Source of the DNA: Centropus unirufus | Lineage: Eukaryota > Chordata > Aves > Cuculiformes > Centropidae | Direction of reading: 5' to 3' | Length of the DNA stretch: 64,000 nt | NCBI GenBank assembly: GCA_013397695.1 | Contig: VYZI01000169.1 | Coordinates: 57,963 to 121,962 of the forward strand | Part shown: one piece after another, positions 1 through 13,700 of the stretch | Layout of the letters: each line of letters starts with the position of its first letter | Numbering within the stretch: the first letter of the stretch is position 1 | The notes under the pieces: model-generated | Seen by the model: only the letters and a program-made list of their open reading frames with translations | Databases searched by the model: none | Told to the model about the DNA's origin: nothing | Made by a program: the position numbers and the translations under genes

Positions 1-1440
1 TCCAGCGCTGCGTTTGCTCACTGCTGCTTGCTTTGAATTATAATAAATTCTAATTTGTACTATTGGAGTGTTCCGGAAATTTATCGGAACCCAAATTTAC
101 TTATAACAACAGCCGTGGGTTTAAGGCAGATTAAAGTCAGGCTGACAGCTGTCCAGCTGGAGGCGGTGGGGTTAACGCTGTGATTGGTAAGGGTTAAAAT
201 CCACTCGGAGCGTTTGCAAGAATCCCAATCAATGTTTGATGTTCCCACTGTGAGCCTTACCTGCTGCTAACTGTTATAAGTAATTTAAGTTCCAATAATT
301 CTAACTAACTGGCTGACAGATTGATGGGAATGAGCCAGCAGCGTGCCCAGGTGGCCAAGAAAACCAATGGCATCTTGGCCTGGATCAGGACCAGCGTGGC
401 CAGCAGGGCCAGGGAGGTGATTCTGCCCCTGGACTCGGCACTGGGGGGGCCACACCTTGAGTCCTGGGTTCAGTTTTGGGCCCCTCAATCCAAGAAGGAT
501 GTTGAGGAGCGTGTCCAGAGAAAGGAACGCAGCTGGGGAAGGGTCTGGAGAAGAAGGGTTGTGAGGAGCAGCTGAGGGAGCTGGGGTTGTGTAGCCTGGA
601 AAAGAGGAGGCTGAGGGGAGAGCTCATCCCTGTCTCCAAGTGCCTGGAAGGAGGGTGTGGAGAGGTGGGTGCTGGGCTCTTCTCCCAAGTGACAAGAACA
701 AGGGGCAATGGCCTCAAGCCTACAGAAGGTTCAGGCTGTAGATTAGGAAGAAGTTTTCCACCCAAAGGGTCATCAGATGCTGGAACAGGCTGCCCAGGGA
801 GGCGGTGGACTCCCCATCCCTGGAATTACTTAGAAGACAGGAGGATGAGGTGCTCAGGGATCTGGTTTAGTGGCAGACAGGTACGGTTGGCCTCGATGAT
901 CTCAGAGTTCTTTTCCAACCTGGTGATTCTATGTTTGTGATTCTCTCACTCACCTCGTGAAGGCAATAAATCACCTCTGACTTTCCAGGAGATGCGTTCC
1001 TGCCTCTGGGTCATTGTCTAAAGACCAGCCAGGATCAATCTGGGATCAATTAACTTTGTGTAATTAGTAGATGATAGATGGGAGCTGAGAGGGACAGAGC
1101 TGGAGGTACTTGTGAGTAATCGGTGCATTCTTTATCTAACTGATATGTTTGATTAGGGTAACGCCTGTGTTTATGGATAATAACATTCCCCGCCTGGGGA
1201 CCGCTGTGACACACTCCAGTTCCATCTCCCAAAGCTGCTTCACTCCGCTCGCGAGCTTTCTGCTGCCCCTTCTCTTGTTTTTTTTCATAGAAAAAACATT
1301 TAAAAAAATAATTCCGGGATCCAAGCTAAACATTTTCCTTGTGTTGTATCTGGGGAGCAGAATTAAAGGCGGGGATCGCCTGAAATCCCGGTGTCTGGAA
1401 GAGGGCGGGTATGGGTGGTGGTGGGTGACCCCAGGGGCCA
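1..1440. other. Upstream flank of CLPX, non-coding
   Basis: No gene is seen here. The stretch holds one CR1 element (about 335-945) and otherwise unique AT-rich sequence. Short open frames inside it are CR1 shadows or lack splice sites and family resemblance. In the conserved gene order CILP would lie further left, outside the window. Confidence 0.6.
335..945 (+). mobile_element. CR1 LINE, 5'-truncated 3' portion
   Basis: The stretch has the usual CR1 3'-half landmarks in order: the AAGAGGAGGCTGAGGGGAGA block, the TGGCCTCAAG block, GGCTGCCCAGGGAGG, CCCCATCCCTGG, then TTTTCCAACCTGGTGATTCT at the 3' end. It is a non-autonomous fragment without a usable reverse-transcriptase frame. It is ancient and diverged. 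Confidence 0.85.
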
Positions 1441-1448
1441 CAGCCAGA

Positions 1449-1658
1449 ACTACATTTCCCACGATGCAACGCGGCGGGCAGAGGTTTGCCTCGGGCGCAG
1501 GACTACATCTCCCATGAGCCCACGCGCGGCCTCCGGGATGGCGTCGCGGCAGCGGTCGCCGCGACAGCCCGTGGGACTACATTTCCCATGAACCCTCGGG
1601 CGGCCGGCGGACGGCGAGTGCGCGCTGCTCGCGCGCGATGCCTGCTGGGAGCGGTAGT
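1449..1658. promoter_or_regulatory. Cluster of four ZNF143/THAP11 (SBS) type sites, CLPX promoter
   Basis: Three copies on the + strand match the ACTACAnnTCCCA core bound by ZNF143 (Staf) and THAP11: 1449-1467 (ACTACATTTCCCACGATGC), 1502-1520 (ACTACATCTCCCATGAGCC) and 1576-1595. A fourth copy lies on the - strand at about 1637-1658 (ACTACCGCTCCCAGCAGGC when reversed). They sit 115-325 bases before the CLPX start codon in CpG-rich sequence. ZNF143 and THAP11 commonly drive nuclear genes for mitochondrial proteins, so a role in CLPX transcription is inferred. Confidence 0.7.
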
Positions 1659-1773
1659 CCTTAGGGCGCGCCGCCGGGCGCGCTGCCGTCACCGGGGCGG
1701 CGCCGGCCGGGGGTGTTTACGGCACCGCCGCCAGCGAGGCCTACACGGCGGCGGCGGCGGGGGGGGCCGCACC

Positions 1774-4700
1774 ATGTCCGCCTGCCACAGCTGCGCCGCG
1801 CGCCTCCTGGGCTCTACGCTGCCCTCTGCGCGGAGAGGTAAACGCTTGCCTTCCCGGTGGGACCGGGCCTTTCCGGCTGCCAAGCTCCCACCGGACCGGG
1901 ATCGCCTCACCGGGCCGGGGAGAACCGGGCCGGGCCCGCTGCGGCGCCGCGATAAGAGCGGGCTGGGCTCTCCCTGCTTATCTCCAACCGGTGACATCGG
2001 GGAGGGAGCGGGATCCAGGGCGGCCTCACTGGGTGTGAGGTTCTGGGAATTCATCCCCGGCCGCCCGGGAAATGCGAGAGGAGAGCTGGGTTTTGTGGGG
2101 AATCGCTTTCAGCAGGAGGTGTGCAGCGTGTGTTATCCTGCAGTGCTGGCAAATGAGCCTAATTAGCCGCCTGATTAACCCCCTGCCTCGCTGTGCAGCC
2201 TGAGCTTGAAGTATTCCTCATAAATAACTTATCACAAATAATCCCTTGGGCTCGAAGGGGTTACTTTGAGCTTGGTAGGAGGGCGAGACCGTGCAAACCA
2301 CTTGGAGGAGTTGAGGCCGAGGGAGGCTGGCACGGCTTTTGTCCCTTTCGTGGTGCCCTTGGGGGTGGTAAGGGCCCAGCGAAGCTTCTGTGGCTTCAGT
2401 GCGAGGCAGAGACCCCACAGGCTGTGCTGAAAATCTCTGCCACTGCTGCGTTTGCAACAAGATTTTTCACGATTGTACCCTCAGCTATAGCCTGAGGAGT
2501 CAGAGCTGTTGTGTTTTCCTCAAGAGGTGAGTGAACTCGTTTACATCACCTGTCATACCCTTACCCCACCTGTGCTGAAAGGCTTAAACCAGCCCGTCTG
2601 GTGTTATGTAAACCCACTGAAATAATAAACCTTCAAGTGAGTAATGTTCGGAGTTAACTTAAAGTTATAGAACTATTAAGGCTGGAAAAGACCTCTTAAG
2701 ATCATCCAGTCCAACCACCAGCCCAACTTCAGAATTTTCTTCTTTAGAATTTGTATTTCTTGGTCACAACTAAGTTTTAGAAGGGTTGCATGAGAGAATA
2801 AATAACTCTGAAACATGGAGTAATGAAATTATTTGTGTCAGCTTGCCGTGAAGTTCTTAATAAAGAGAAACCACGAACAAGCTTATTTTGGTGGATTTTT
2901 TGTTGTTGTAACTGATTAAGTGTTCTGCCAGGCGCTTTCTTTGCTGGTTGGTACAAACTTGAGAGCATTCCGTGGTGCACGGCTTAGTCAGGTCGATCGA
3001 GCATTGTAGGGGCCCGAGAGGAGACGTCTCTTTTGTAACAGCCTCCCTGTCCCTTCCTTGAGCAATAGATTCTTTGAGGACACTTGAAGCTTGGTCCAAA
3101 AGTCAGTATTTCTTGAGTATTAATTAAAGGTTAAGGTGTAAATGAGCCTCCCAGCATTTCTTAACACAATAATCCAAGCAACCTGGGCAGATGCTGCTGC
3201 TGCTACCAAAGTCCTTTAAACCTACTGCTTAAAACCCACCCGGGCCCTGGCTGCTGGTTTTCTGTGTGTGAGTGGTTACTGCGGGGCTGGCCACCTGGGG
3301 CGTATTTGAACATTCATCAGTGTCCGGATTGTTGTGTGGAAGCTGCCAGGCACGGAGCTGGAATGTTGACTTCTCCGACTATCTGCCGCTGGGCTTATTT
3401 ATGCAAGAAAGTCGCTGTGATAACTTTCATACTGCTTCGCTCTTTGCTCAATGATATTTTGTCTAAAGAGCTGTCACTCCTACCTCACGATAAGCACAGG
3501 GACAAGGCTTTTCATGTTTAGCCACAAGGAATGCAGTAGTAATACCATTATTTTTTCTGGTTTAGCATACCTGCCCACTTGAGAGTTGATCCCATGTCAC
3601 AGGGCGAGTGGGTGGCCAGCAAAAGCTTTTGTGGGAGCGAGTTTAACAGCAGTAAAAGCATTCCAACATGTGCACAGCACTGCAGGGTGGCCTGGTCCTG
3701 CTGCCAGCATCACATCCCAGTGCGGCAATTCTGACCAATAGGTGGGCACGGTCAGTAATGTAGCCCTTACTCCCTTGTACTTGATGCTGTGTACACTTTC
3801 CTAGTTCATCCAACATGGTTTTCAGGGTGTTCTCTGTGTCGCTGGGTGAAAATCAGACATCTTTAGTCCATGAGCAGTGCCAAGTGGTGAAATGTTGGCG
3901 TCCCCATGTCAGTGCTGCTTCTTTTCCATAGGCCAAATCTTCTGTAATGCAGGAAAGTTTTGTGACTTTGCATCCTACTCAGAGAAAAGGAGGTGGCTTG
4001 GGTTTTGCTTTGTTTTGTGAAGGGATCTTTTCTCAGTTCCCTTTTGGAAAGGTAAAACAAATCTCAGTAAAGGAACCAACTATGCGGAATAAGCCCCCAA
4101 GACAGGGAATTAATCCCAAAGGGCCATGTAAATGCTTACCACAGCTTGTTCTCTCTCAACAAGTGCATTTGGCACATGCAGGTTTCAGAGTTCTCTGCAC
4201 ATTCAGTTGAAGGAACGTAATGGCTTGTGCAAGTGAGCCAGTGCTGTCAAGTTTGCTGCGATAGTTTCACAGTTTATCCCATGTAACTTAGTGTCCTGTG
4301 TTGCAGAAGAGGACTTTAAGATTGGAAAGCACGTGGGTCGTTTCTTCCTCACTTTTGCAGATAGAAGCAAAGTTCTTGCAGACTTCGAAAAGATTACATT
4401 TTTAGTCATGTTTAAAAATAGCTGCAAATCGTCTCCATGTTCAGGAACCTTGAGCGCTTTGTAGGTTAATAAAACAACTTCAGTTCTTATTAAAGCTGCC
4501 TTCTTGGCTGTGACTTCAAATGCCTGTGAGAGTTCTCCTGATGAATTTAGGCTCATCCATAATGCCTTTATTCTTTGTTTTTCCGTTTTCCTGTTATACT
4601 AGCAAGGCGAATTTTCTTAAATGGCCTCTTTCAACTAAGATTCCAGCTTTTGGAGGTCATTGTAACCTCTTCTAGAAGAAATGAGTTGTTCTACTCTTAC

Positions 4701-7700
4701 TGGATTTTTTTTTTATTTTTTATTTTTTTAGATTTTGTAATAAGGTTCTCTCATCCCTCTCACGGTAAAACTCTGCATTATCAGCAGGGTTTTATTATTA
4801 TTGCTACACAGCTCTTCCCTCCCCAAGTCACAGAGATCTCAAAACCAGAGAGCAAGTGAAAAATTTGCACTTTAAGTGAGAGAGATATGAGATCTTGATC
4901 CCAGTTGCTTGTCTGTGTGGAGAGATGTTGAAATCGCACACAACATATGTTGGTCCCCATCGTCTCTGGTTATGAAACGGAACCTTGCCTGCTGTTGCAA
5001 GAGGAGGAAAAGGCTGCTCGGTTTCTCAATGAGGATTTTTTTTCATGCTGGCAAGGAGCTGTTTCAACAAGGTTAAGGCTGTGCTGGATTTACCTGCACG
5101 CATCCATCATCACGTATGGAATACACCACAACCATTTGGTTTTCCTCGGGACAACTGGATTTGTCAAGCATTACCTCAGACTCCTGGAAACTGGTTTTCA
5201 GTAGAGTTCACAAGTGAAAGCCAAATCCAGACGTGCAGGCCATGAGTCCAGAATGCTTCTGAGCTCGGTTTTTGCCTAATAAGGAGACACTTCAAAGGTT
5301 TCTCTCTTACTTCAGGGGCTGGATTGTTTCACAGTAAGTGCTGGGTGTTGATTGTACTCGTTCTGAGAATCATCCTCATAACTGGAGTGTTCCCTATTTT
5401 ATGACACAATAGAACTTTTCAGTTGTCTGATTTCAGTTGTCTGGAATTACTTTTGGGTCATTTTTGGACAATCCAGGCAGCTTTTACTGAGACGAACATT
5501 AAGGTGGTGCAGAGAATTTGTTTTGGAGAACTGAAATCTGAGAGTTGAGCTCAGAGTTGAGTTCTGTCACCAAAACCTTTGAGCTCTGTTAAATGTAAAT
5601 AAATTCTGGGGTTTGACGGCATTGGGATGAGAAGAGTATTTCAAGTGCTTAATTTTCATGTTTCCATTTTTTTAGGTATTACTTGTGGTCGCACACGCAT
5701 CCCTGTTTTAGGAAAACTTGGGACTTTTGAAACTTGTTCCCTAAGACGAATTCCTCTTAGAAACTTTTCAGAAACACCAGCATATTTTGCTTCAAAGGAT
5801 GGTGCAGGCAAGGATGGTTCTGGAGATGGAAGCAAGGTAATGTCCATGCATTAGGATTTTGAATAGTTCAAGCAAAATGTTTCTTAAATGTTATTAGTAG
5901 ATTTTTCCATACTAAAATCGGGATCTGCCTGAAACTTTTGCTAACCTTTGACACTCTTGATCCTAAAAATTGCTGCAATTGACAGTGGAAATAAGTTGTA
6001 CGATGAATTTATTGGCACACAAACTTTAGCAACATCTACTAATGGTTTCCCCAGCTTGATTAATCGTTTTTGTGTAGCCTAAAGGGACGCTTAAACTTTG
6101 CAGAATGTTATAAATGCACAACAGGCTTCAGGATCTCAGGAAAGAGGCATATTCAGAGCTGTTATCCTTCCAAAGGCTGCTACTCCCAGTCTGAGGAGAC
6201 TATAGCTTTATTCTTGTCACCAAATTGTAATCTATTTTCATCCTAGTCTTTCTCTCCAATTATAGTTAATAAACAGCTTCTTCAGATAAATGATTACCTG
6301 AGAATAAAACTGCTCTTTAGTCAGCAAAGAAGATTTTGAGAGTTCACAGGCAATAACTTTGCCTCAGTGTGGTGTGTTGTGACATCTGAGGAGCTGTCCC
6401 AGTGGCACAGGCGTGTTCTGAAGGTTCAGATCAAACCTTTTGAAAAATAAGGAAGGTAAAAATTTCCAATAGTCTTTTCTTGAAGGTTTGTGAGGAGAAA
6501 TGAGTGGGCAAGCAAAGGTTAAAAAAAAAAACCCTAGGGAGCTATTTTAGAAAAGGGAAGAGAGACCTTTGCCATTTCCTAAAATATAATAGCCTTTATT
6601 ATTAATCAAAGTACAAAGGCATAGAACGGATATAGATTTCGAAAATATTACCCCTGAACACCACTAAACAGGGTGACATGGCGAAAACCTATGTCTCTCA
6701 GAAGACTCTGCCTTAGAATTGAAAAATTAAATATTTCCAAGCAGTTTCAGGTAAACTTTTTGATTTTATAGCCTTGCCTGTCTTAGAGCCATGTGCCAGC
6801 ACAGCTGTGTCTGTCAGGGGCCTGAGAGAGGAGTTGTGGCTTCAGAAACCCTTAGAATCAACACAACCAAGATAGTGAAATGGCTTTTTCAGTATGGCCT
6901 TCCTTCTCTACAGTTAAAATAAATTGGAATAGTCTATTAAATATATTTTAAGTATAATAGAAATCTCTATATATCATTATACATGACAAATATTGAAATA
7001 TTCTAGTTAAATGTTCTAGACAGACCTCAGCTTGTTACTGCCTCAGTGGTAGTCACACAGTTCTAATGTAGACATGGAATGTCTCTTCCATGGGCATCCA
7101 AGACCTGGGAAATGCAGGGTGTGTACACTTCAAATTGTTTACCTTGTGCTCCTCTAGGTTTTCAATGCCTTTTAAAACCCTGATGAGATTTTGTCATTCG
7201 TCTGTTGCAATATTTGGCTACCGAATTCCACAAACACCTTGCTGAATGCCTAATGTAACTGCTCTGTTTGGAAAATCTCTTTTCAGAAATCCCTTGGTGA
7301 GGGCGGTGGTAAAAAATCAAGCTCTGGAGGCTCCGGGAAAGGAGGGAACCAACTGCGCTGCCCAAAGTGTGGTGACTTGTGCACACACGTGGAGACCTTT
7401 GTGTGTAAGTTGTAAAGAACACTTTCTTTTATACACAGCCACAGATGTGATTGTTTTTGTCACCTAGTGTAGTCCTGACAACCAAGTTTTAGTCTGCTTA
7501 GAACTTAAGAACAACTCCTTTTACATGTAATTATTTTAGTTTGTCCATGTGGGTGTAAGTGTGTGTTGTCTCGGATGCTTTTATGAGTCCTATGATGTGC
7601 AATGGAGCAGAATGTAGGAGTGGGATTTGGACTGCAGCTGTGAATAGGCTGTTTTAGGCTAGTTCGTTGCATTTTATTCAGTGAAAGAGATGCTCACATA

Positions 7701-10700
7701 AACGATCTGGTGTGTGCTATAACCAAGTGCTTGTCCAGCAGAGGAGTCAGCATGACAGAAGGCTCACTGGAGTGAGCTATAGTGAAGTCGGGTCCATAAA
7801 ACATCCACATAGGAAGTCCAAAATGTTTCAGACGCTCGCTGTCCCGCGGCAGTAACAACGTTTTTTGAACTACAGCCCAAATTAATACCAGTTATGCTTA
7901 AGGTTCTATCAGACTTGAAGACATTTCTCCTTATTTCGGTGCTGAGACCAGCCTAGCAAGCAGCTGTCAGAAAGCAAATGTTCATTGTCAGTGGTTAGGG
8001 CCCAAGGGGAAGCATCAACGCGTAATCAGGCTTTGTACTAAGAAGCTTAAGACAGGGCAGCATAAACTCGTTCAACAATTGTGAATGATGCAGTGGGTGA
8101 ACATCATGAGCAGCTGTGCTGTTGCTGCTATTTGTACAAAATACTAATTAATAAAAAAGATCAAACAGCATGCATCACTAGGCAGTTCTATAATAACAGT
8201 ATATTTCTTTCTTGGATAAAAACATATGTCTTCACCTGCTAATTTTTTTTCCCAGAAATATTCAGCGTTTCCTTGTTATTGTTTGGAACTCCAGGCAATA
8301 AGGTTTTCTTAAAAATTTCACTCTGGTGGAAGTAGAAATGCAGCCCTGTGGGGTGTGCAGTATATTAGCCTCTCCTTGGACAAGGTGTAGCTGAAAACAG
8401 TGGAAGGATTTTAAATCTCCTTTACCTTATCAGATGATTGAGTTGACAGAGATATTTTTAGACACTTCCCTGCTGTGTTTGCTCCCCTTTGTCACTTGAT
8501 TTTGTGCTTTTCGCCATTGCCCCAGGGTACAACCATCACTGTTTCCCTGGAAAGCAGAAGTGTCCTGGAGTACATTGTCAGGAATCTGAGTGTGCCTGGA
8601 AACTTCCTTAAGAAGAAGAGTCGCTGATACTGACATTATGGGAGAAAATGTTTGGTATCTACAACCTTGGCTTCACAAGGAATGATTTTGCACTTGGATT
8701 TGCACTTGGCACTAGAACCCTGCAGGTTCTGTAAATGGCCTGGGGCTGGAAACCCACTTTGTACCTGTAAGAACAGCCTTGGGGCTGGGCAGGTTTGTCC
8801 AAAGCCTCAAAGTCAGAGGAGGAATTCTGCTTGTGACTCACTGAATGCATCTACTTTTCTCATCCTGGTGTGTTCTACTCGGAGGCTTTAGAATTTTGCA
8901 GCATTTGAACAGCCTGTTACTGGGTCAAACTCAGCACAGTGACACCAGATAACGGAGGAGAGTAGACTTTGTGTTTATTTTGAGAGCAGCAATCATCAGG
9001 TTGTTATTAATTGTTAACTTCAAATGAAACCAAAGACTGCGATTGCTCCACTTTCTGTGGGTCATGGTCAAGTTCTCTCTGGATGTATGTCTTTCTGGTT
9101 TAGTCTGTTAATTTGCTTCCCAGCCAAACTGTGGCATATAAAGCACCTGGGAAACAGGAGAACAAAGTTCTAATTACCTTAAAAATGATAGAAAGAATAA
9201 CACAATTAAATCTGTTCAGTTCTGCCCAAAATGAACAGGTTGCAAGTTGAATTAAACATGCCAAAACTTGATTTCAGGTAACCCTTTGATGTTGCTTAGT
9301 TAGGAAAAATAATGAATTCTCTCAGTTCTGGTTATAATTATCCAACTTAAGTAAATATCTAAAGCCAAAGGGAAATATGCAAATAGCATTTCTGTCAGGT
9401 TTTAAGTATTAGATTTTTTTCAGTCGTTTTGAGAGAAGCAGGGAAACAGAATACTGAATAAAAGCCACATTTATTGGGAAATTAATTGCCACTGAGAAGC
9501 ACTGCAGCAGGCTGGTTGTCCAGCAGAATTTGTTTTTAATGGGGCTTCACTTTGCATCTGTAAATCCTGCACAAGGGTTCACTTGGCAATGATTTTCCAG
9601 TAATTAACAATTAAGGAAGACTGTGACCCAAACCAGAAGGAATTTCCTTTGACACACTTTCTCAGTAGTTCCTGGGTTGGGTTGTGGAGCTCTGTAAGGA
9701 GTTTTCTGAGCTGATTGATATGAGAAGCCTTAACCAGGCACAGCTTTTGGTGGCTCTACCTGATGCCATCAGGTTTACTCCTGTACTCCAAGCCTTCCCT
9801 GCTACAACATTCCCAGGAGTCAATAAGCTTCCCTGCTATCTTTTTCCTGGTGTCGTTCTGCTTTCTAACAGTTCAATAGTAGCCTAGAATCTCAAGCCTA
9901 CAGATGTTTAAGAGGAATCCTCCAGTTGTTTTGGCTTCCTGTATGTGCTCTAAAAACCCAGTGCTCCTCCTTGGCATGGTCAGCTCCTACAGACCGGAGA
10001 AATCTCTGCCAGGGCAGCCTCTGTGTTTGGATGTAGTCAAACAATGCTTGACTTTGGTTTTACCACGCTGTAAATATTTACAGGCCTCTTAATGGCAGTG
10101 AGGAAATTTGACATGAAGGCTCTTAGCTGTGTTTTCGTTATGAACACAGAAAGCCATGCCACTATTTAAGAACAGTGATACTGCTTGCCGTTTTTAATGC
10201 TCAAGTTTAGGAGATAGCAGTGCTTAAACTCAGTTTCTTTACATTTCGGAGCCACCTCCTTCAACTATTTTTTTTTTTTCCTCTTAAAACTCATATTGAT
10301 ACCACATTGCAGTGCAGATGATGGAAAGCAGCTGGTTTCTCAGCGGTGTTTGATAAGTCTTCTCCCCAAGGCACTCCATATATCAAGGGTTCTCCTTAAA
10401 CACAGCCCCTATTGCTTAAAATTGAGAAGATGCCTTAATAACCCTCTGTGTTGGGTGGAGAAACTGATAAAAGGGCACTGCATGGTAGTTCTTATTTTCA
10501 GTGGATGCTGTTTTAAAAATGCACAATAATATTCTTATAGGAAATAAAGAGCAGGCTATTTTATTAACCATTGCTGTCGGTCTGTAAAGAGGACAAGTAT
10601 TCTTGAGGCTGTTGTATCTTCAAGCTGACTGGTAGTGTTCCAGAAGGCAGGACACAGCCTGGTGGCACTGCGGTTAGGAACATCAGAGCATTTTGAGTGA

Positions 10701-13700
10701 GAATTGGGAGAAAGGTGGTTGTTTTTTCCTACAGCGTTATAAGTAAATAACGGGTGGGTGCAGGCAGGTGGTTCTCCATTGCATTTCCATTGGGAATGTT
10801 GCCAGGAGACCTTTCCAAGCTGTTATACCAATTTTCTTTGGAGCTGACTTAATGAAGCTGGGGTGGCCACAGTATTGTGTGCTATGCTATTAAAATCTAA
10901 TTTTACTTATACATTGATAAAGTGAGTTTAATATTCAAAAAAGAACCACACTCCTCTTTTGCTGATCCCAGCTCTATGGAGGCAACGACAAGTTATAAAT
11001 AAGCAGCTTGTTTATTGCTAGAGGCTGTTATCCAATCACCTGGTACTGAGCATCTGAGCCATCTTCTAAAACCTTTTTCTAATTTCAGAAGTTTTGACAC
11101 TGAAGTTTTTCCTGTGGTTGTTTCATTACATTGAATTTGCTTTTAATAAATTTACCAATGTATTCCCTTTAAATGAATCCTATTGCGTGTGATTTGCATG
11201 TAACAGCATGGCAGTGTAGTCAGAAAAGATCTGTTTTGAATAACAGATTTATACATCTCTTTTTTAGTATTTCAACTTTGTTTTTCCAAAGGGAAAGGAC
11301 CAATAATGCAAGTTTTAGTCTGCAGACTTTTGAGAGCAGTCTTTGCAGATAAAGTGATTTCTTGAGGCACGGCGCACAGAGTCAGCAGGAGGAAGGTTTG
11401 GCTTTTGGAATTTGAAAGAAACTTGTTCTGCTCTTAACAGTAAAAATTAACAAGCAAAGGATCTTGCAGAACACCAAAGTCCTGATCAGCTGTTGTTGAC
11501 CCCCCACAGCCGCCTCCTGTTGGGATGAGCCCCGTGTGTGACCCCACTGCGCTTCGTGGCCTGCGCTTGGGTGATTCTGGTGTTCCCCAGCCAGTGGGAC
11601 CCAGAGCAGGAGCTGCCATGGTGTCCTCTTTTGACCCCGCTGCGTGCTGTCTGAGACTGGAGGTTGCTTCCCCCGCAGCCCATCCCAAAGCGCAACCTTT
11701 TCTCCCTTGGCTGATAGGAAAGTTGGGAACAACCCCTGCGTCGGTGGAAGCCCTCATTAGTTTTGCATCACTGAGACACAAAGTTTCCTCTTCCAAGCGT
11801 GGCCCTGAGTACAAAAGAGGTTTTTGCTCTTGTTTAGGTGCTGCCCTGCACGGTGACTTTTTGCATTCCCTCTGTGACAAATTTCATAGTCCAGTAATTG
11901 CTCTCAAAGCTTCTGAAGGAGGGGAAGTGTAGAATAAACAGGTGGCTGTGCTGTCTTACAGATGCTCGTCCTGTGTGACGAACCAAGGCAGCTGAGTGGA
12001 TGCTGTCTAAGCAGTTCCTCTTACCGTTCTGTTTGACTTTCTCTGCAGCTTCCACCCGCTTTGTGAAGTGTGAAAAGTGTCACCACTTTTTTGTTGTGCT
12101 GTCAGAGGCAGACACAAAGAAGAGCATCATTAAAGAGCCCGAGTCGGCAGCAGAAGCTGTCAAACTGGCATTCCAGCAGAAGCCGCCGCCTCCACCGAAA
12201 AAGGTATGGTTCTTCATTTCACCCAGTGTTTCCCTGTGCTCCAGTGTGGGGAAAAGCTTGAAATCTTATTCTGTATCAGGTGTGTAATGGTCTGCTGTGA
12301 CAGAGCAACAAACAATAAAGCTGATTAGCTCAAGATTAAACCTTTGAGAGCTGTGTGACCCAGCAGAGCACTGATGGAGATGAAATCAAAGGAGTTGGGC
12401 CTGTTTTCCTCTGGCTCTGTCTTGTGACTGAAGTCCAGTACCTTCACAGTCTCCTAGTGACCACGAGGTTAACCTCAACCCTCATCAACCATAGCATCTT
12501 ATTTCCTGCTACGGCCCTATTTCTGCACCCCAATGTTAGCAGCTTCCTCTGTAGCTGCAGAGCCTTTGATCTGGCCCATTTCTGGGTGAGAACTGTGGCT
12601 GATTAATTGTGGCCATGACCTGTCTTGAGCAATGTGGTTTCCCTCTTCTGAATAATGAGGGAGCTTATTGTGTTTCTCAATTCCTAGCAAAGTGGTTTCC
12701 AAAGCTTCACAGGGCTCTTGGATAGGCCTATTAAGAAGTTAAATAGCCTCAAAACATCTGTTCCTCTTATAAATTTGGGTGAAAATGACAATGGGTTTAA
12801 ATATTAGTAGGGGAGGACCCACAGACACAATGTGTGTGCCATGTATTACAGTAAACTTACCAAGAGGCATGTTTGATATTTGAGATGTTTGGTTTCTGTT
12901 TCTTAGTTCTGTACTGCTTGGTTTAGTCCAGAGCCTATCTTTGGCACAATATGCTGGGTTTTTCCTTTACTCCTGCAAGGTGATTGAGAAATGTTACTAA
13001 GACTGAGTTATTTTCCAGATTTATAACTACCTCGACAAATACGTTGTTGGTCAGTGTTTTGCCAAGAAGGTGCTTTCAGTTGCTGTGTACAATCATTACA
13101 AGAGAATCTACAATAATATCCCAGCCAATCTGAGACAGCAAGCAGAAGTTGAAAAGCAGACTTCTTTAACACCAAGAGGTTTGTATGACATTGAGGGGTT
13201 TTTTGTGGTCAAATGAAACTTACCGTTGAGGGCCGTAAGTTTTGCCTCAGCACTAAATGGTCTGTAGTTGAAATTATCTAAAAGAATTTCTATTAAATTC
13301 AGTTCACACTGTGTGCTTCTGTGACTTATTTAAATACTAATCCAGAAGGTTTATGAAGCCCTGTGTCTTGCTTACCTTATTAAATGTTTAGCACTTTTGC
13401 TGACGCTGTTATTTTCCTTTAACTTTCTAAAGTGAGCCTCCCAAGTTTTTCTTTCTAATCCCATTTACTGCTTAATGGCAAATCTGCTGCTTAATCTGCA
13501 AGCAACAATGCAGATCACAAAGACAATATTTTGCATTGTGAATTTGAGGAATAGCTTTCCAACCTTGCTTGCTGTGGTTGGCAGCATCTCTTGGTTCCCA
13601 TAGTATTGTTCCATATCCAGCAGGTGTAGATGAAGTTACTCTTGGCAGTACTTTTGCTACTGAGTAAGTGTGTAGTTATGTTGATCTATTTTATTTTTAG

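Noticed and set aside
11382..11932. Overlapping open frames of 116-148 codons on both strands in CLPX intron 3
   Set aside because: They arise in a GC-richer patch with few stop codons. No domain, splice context or protein family is recognisable on either strand.
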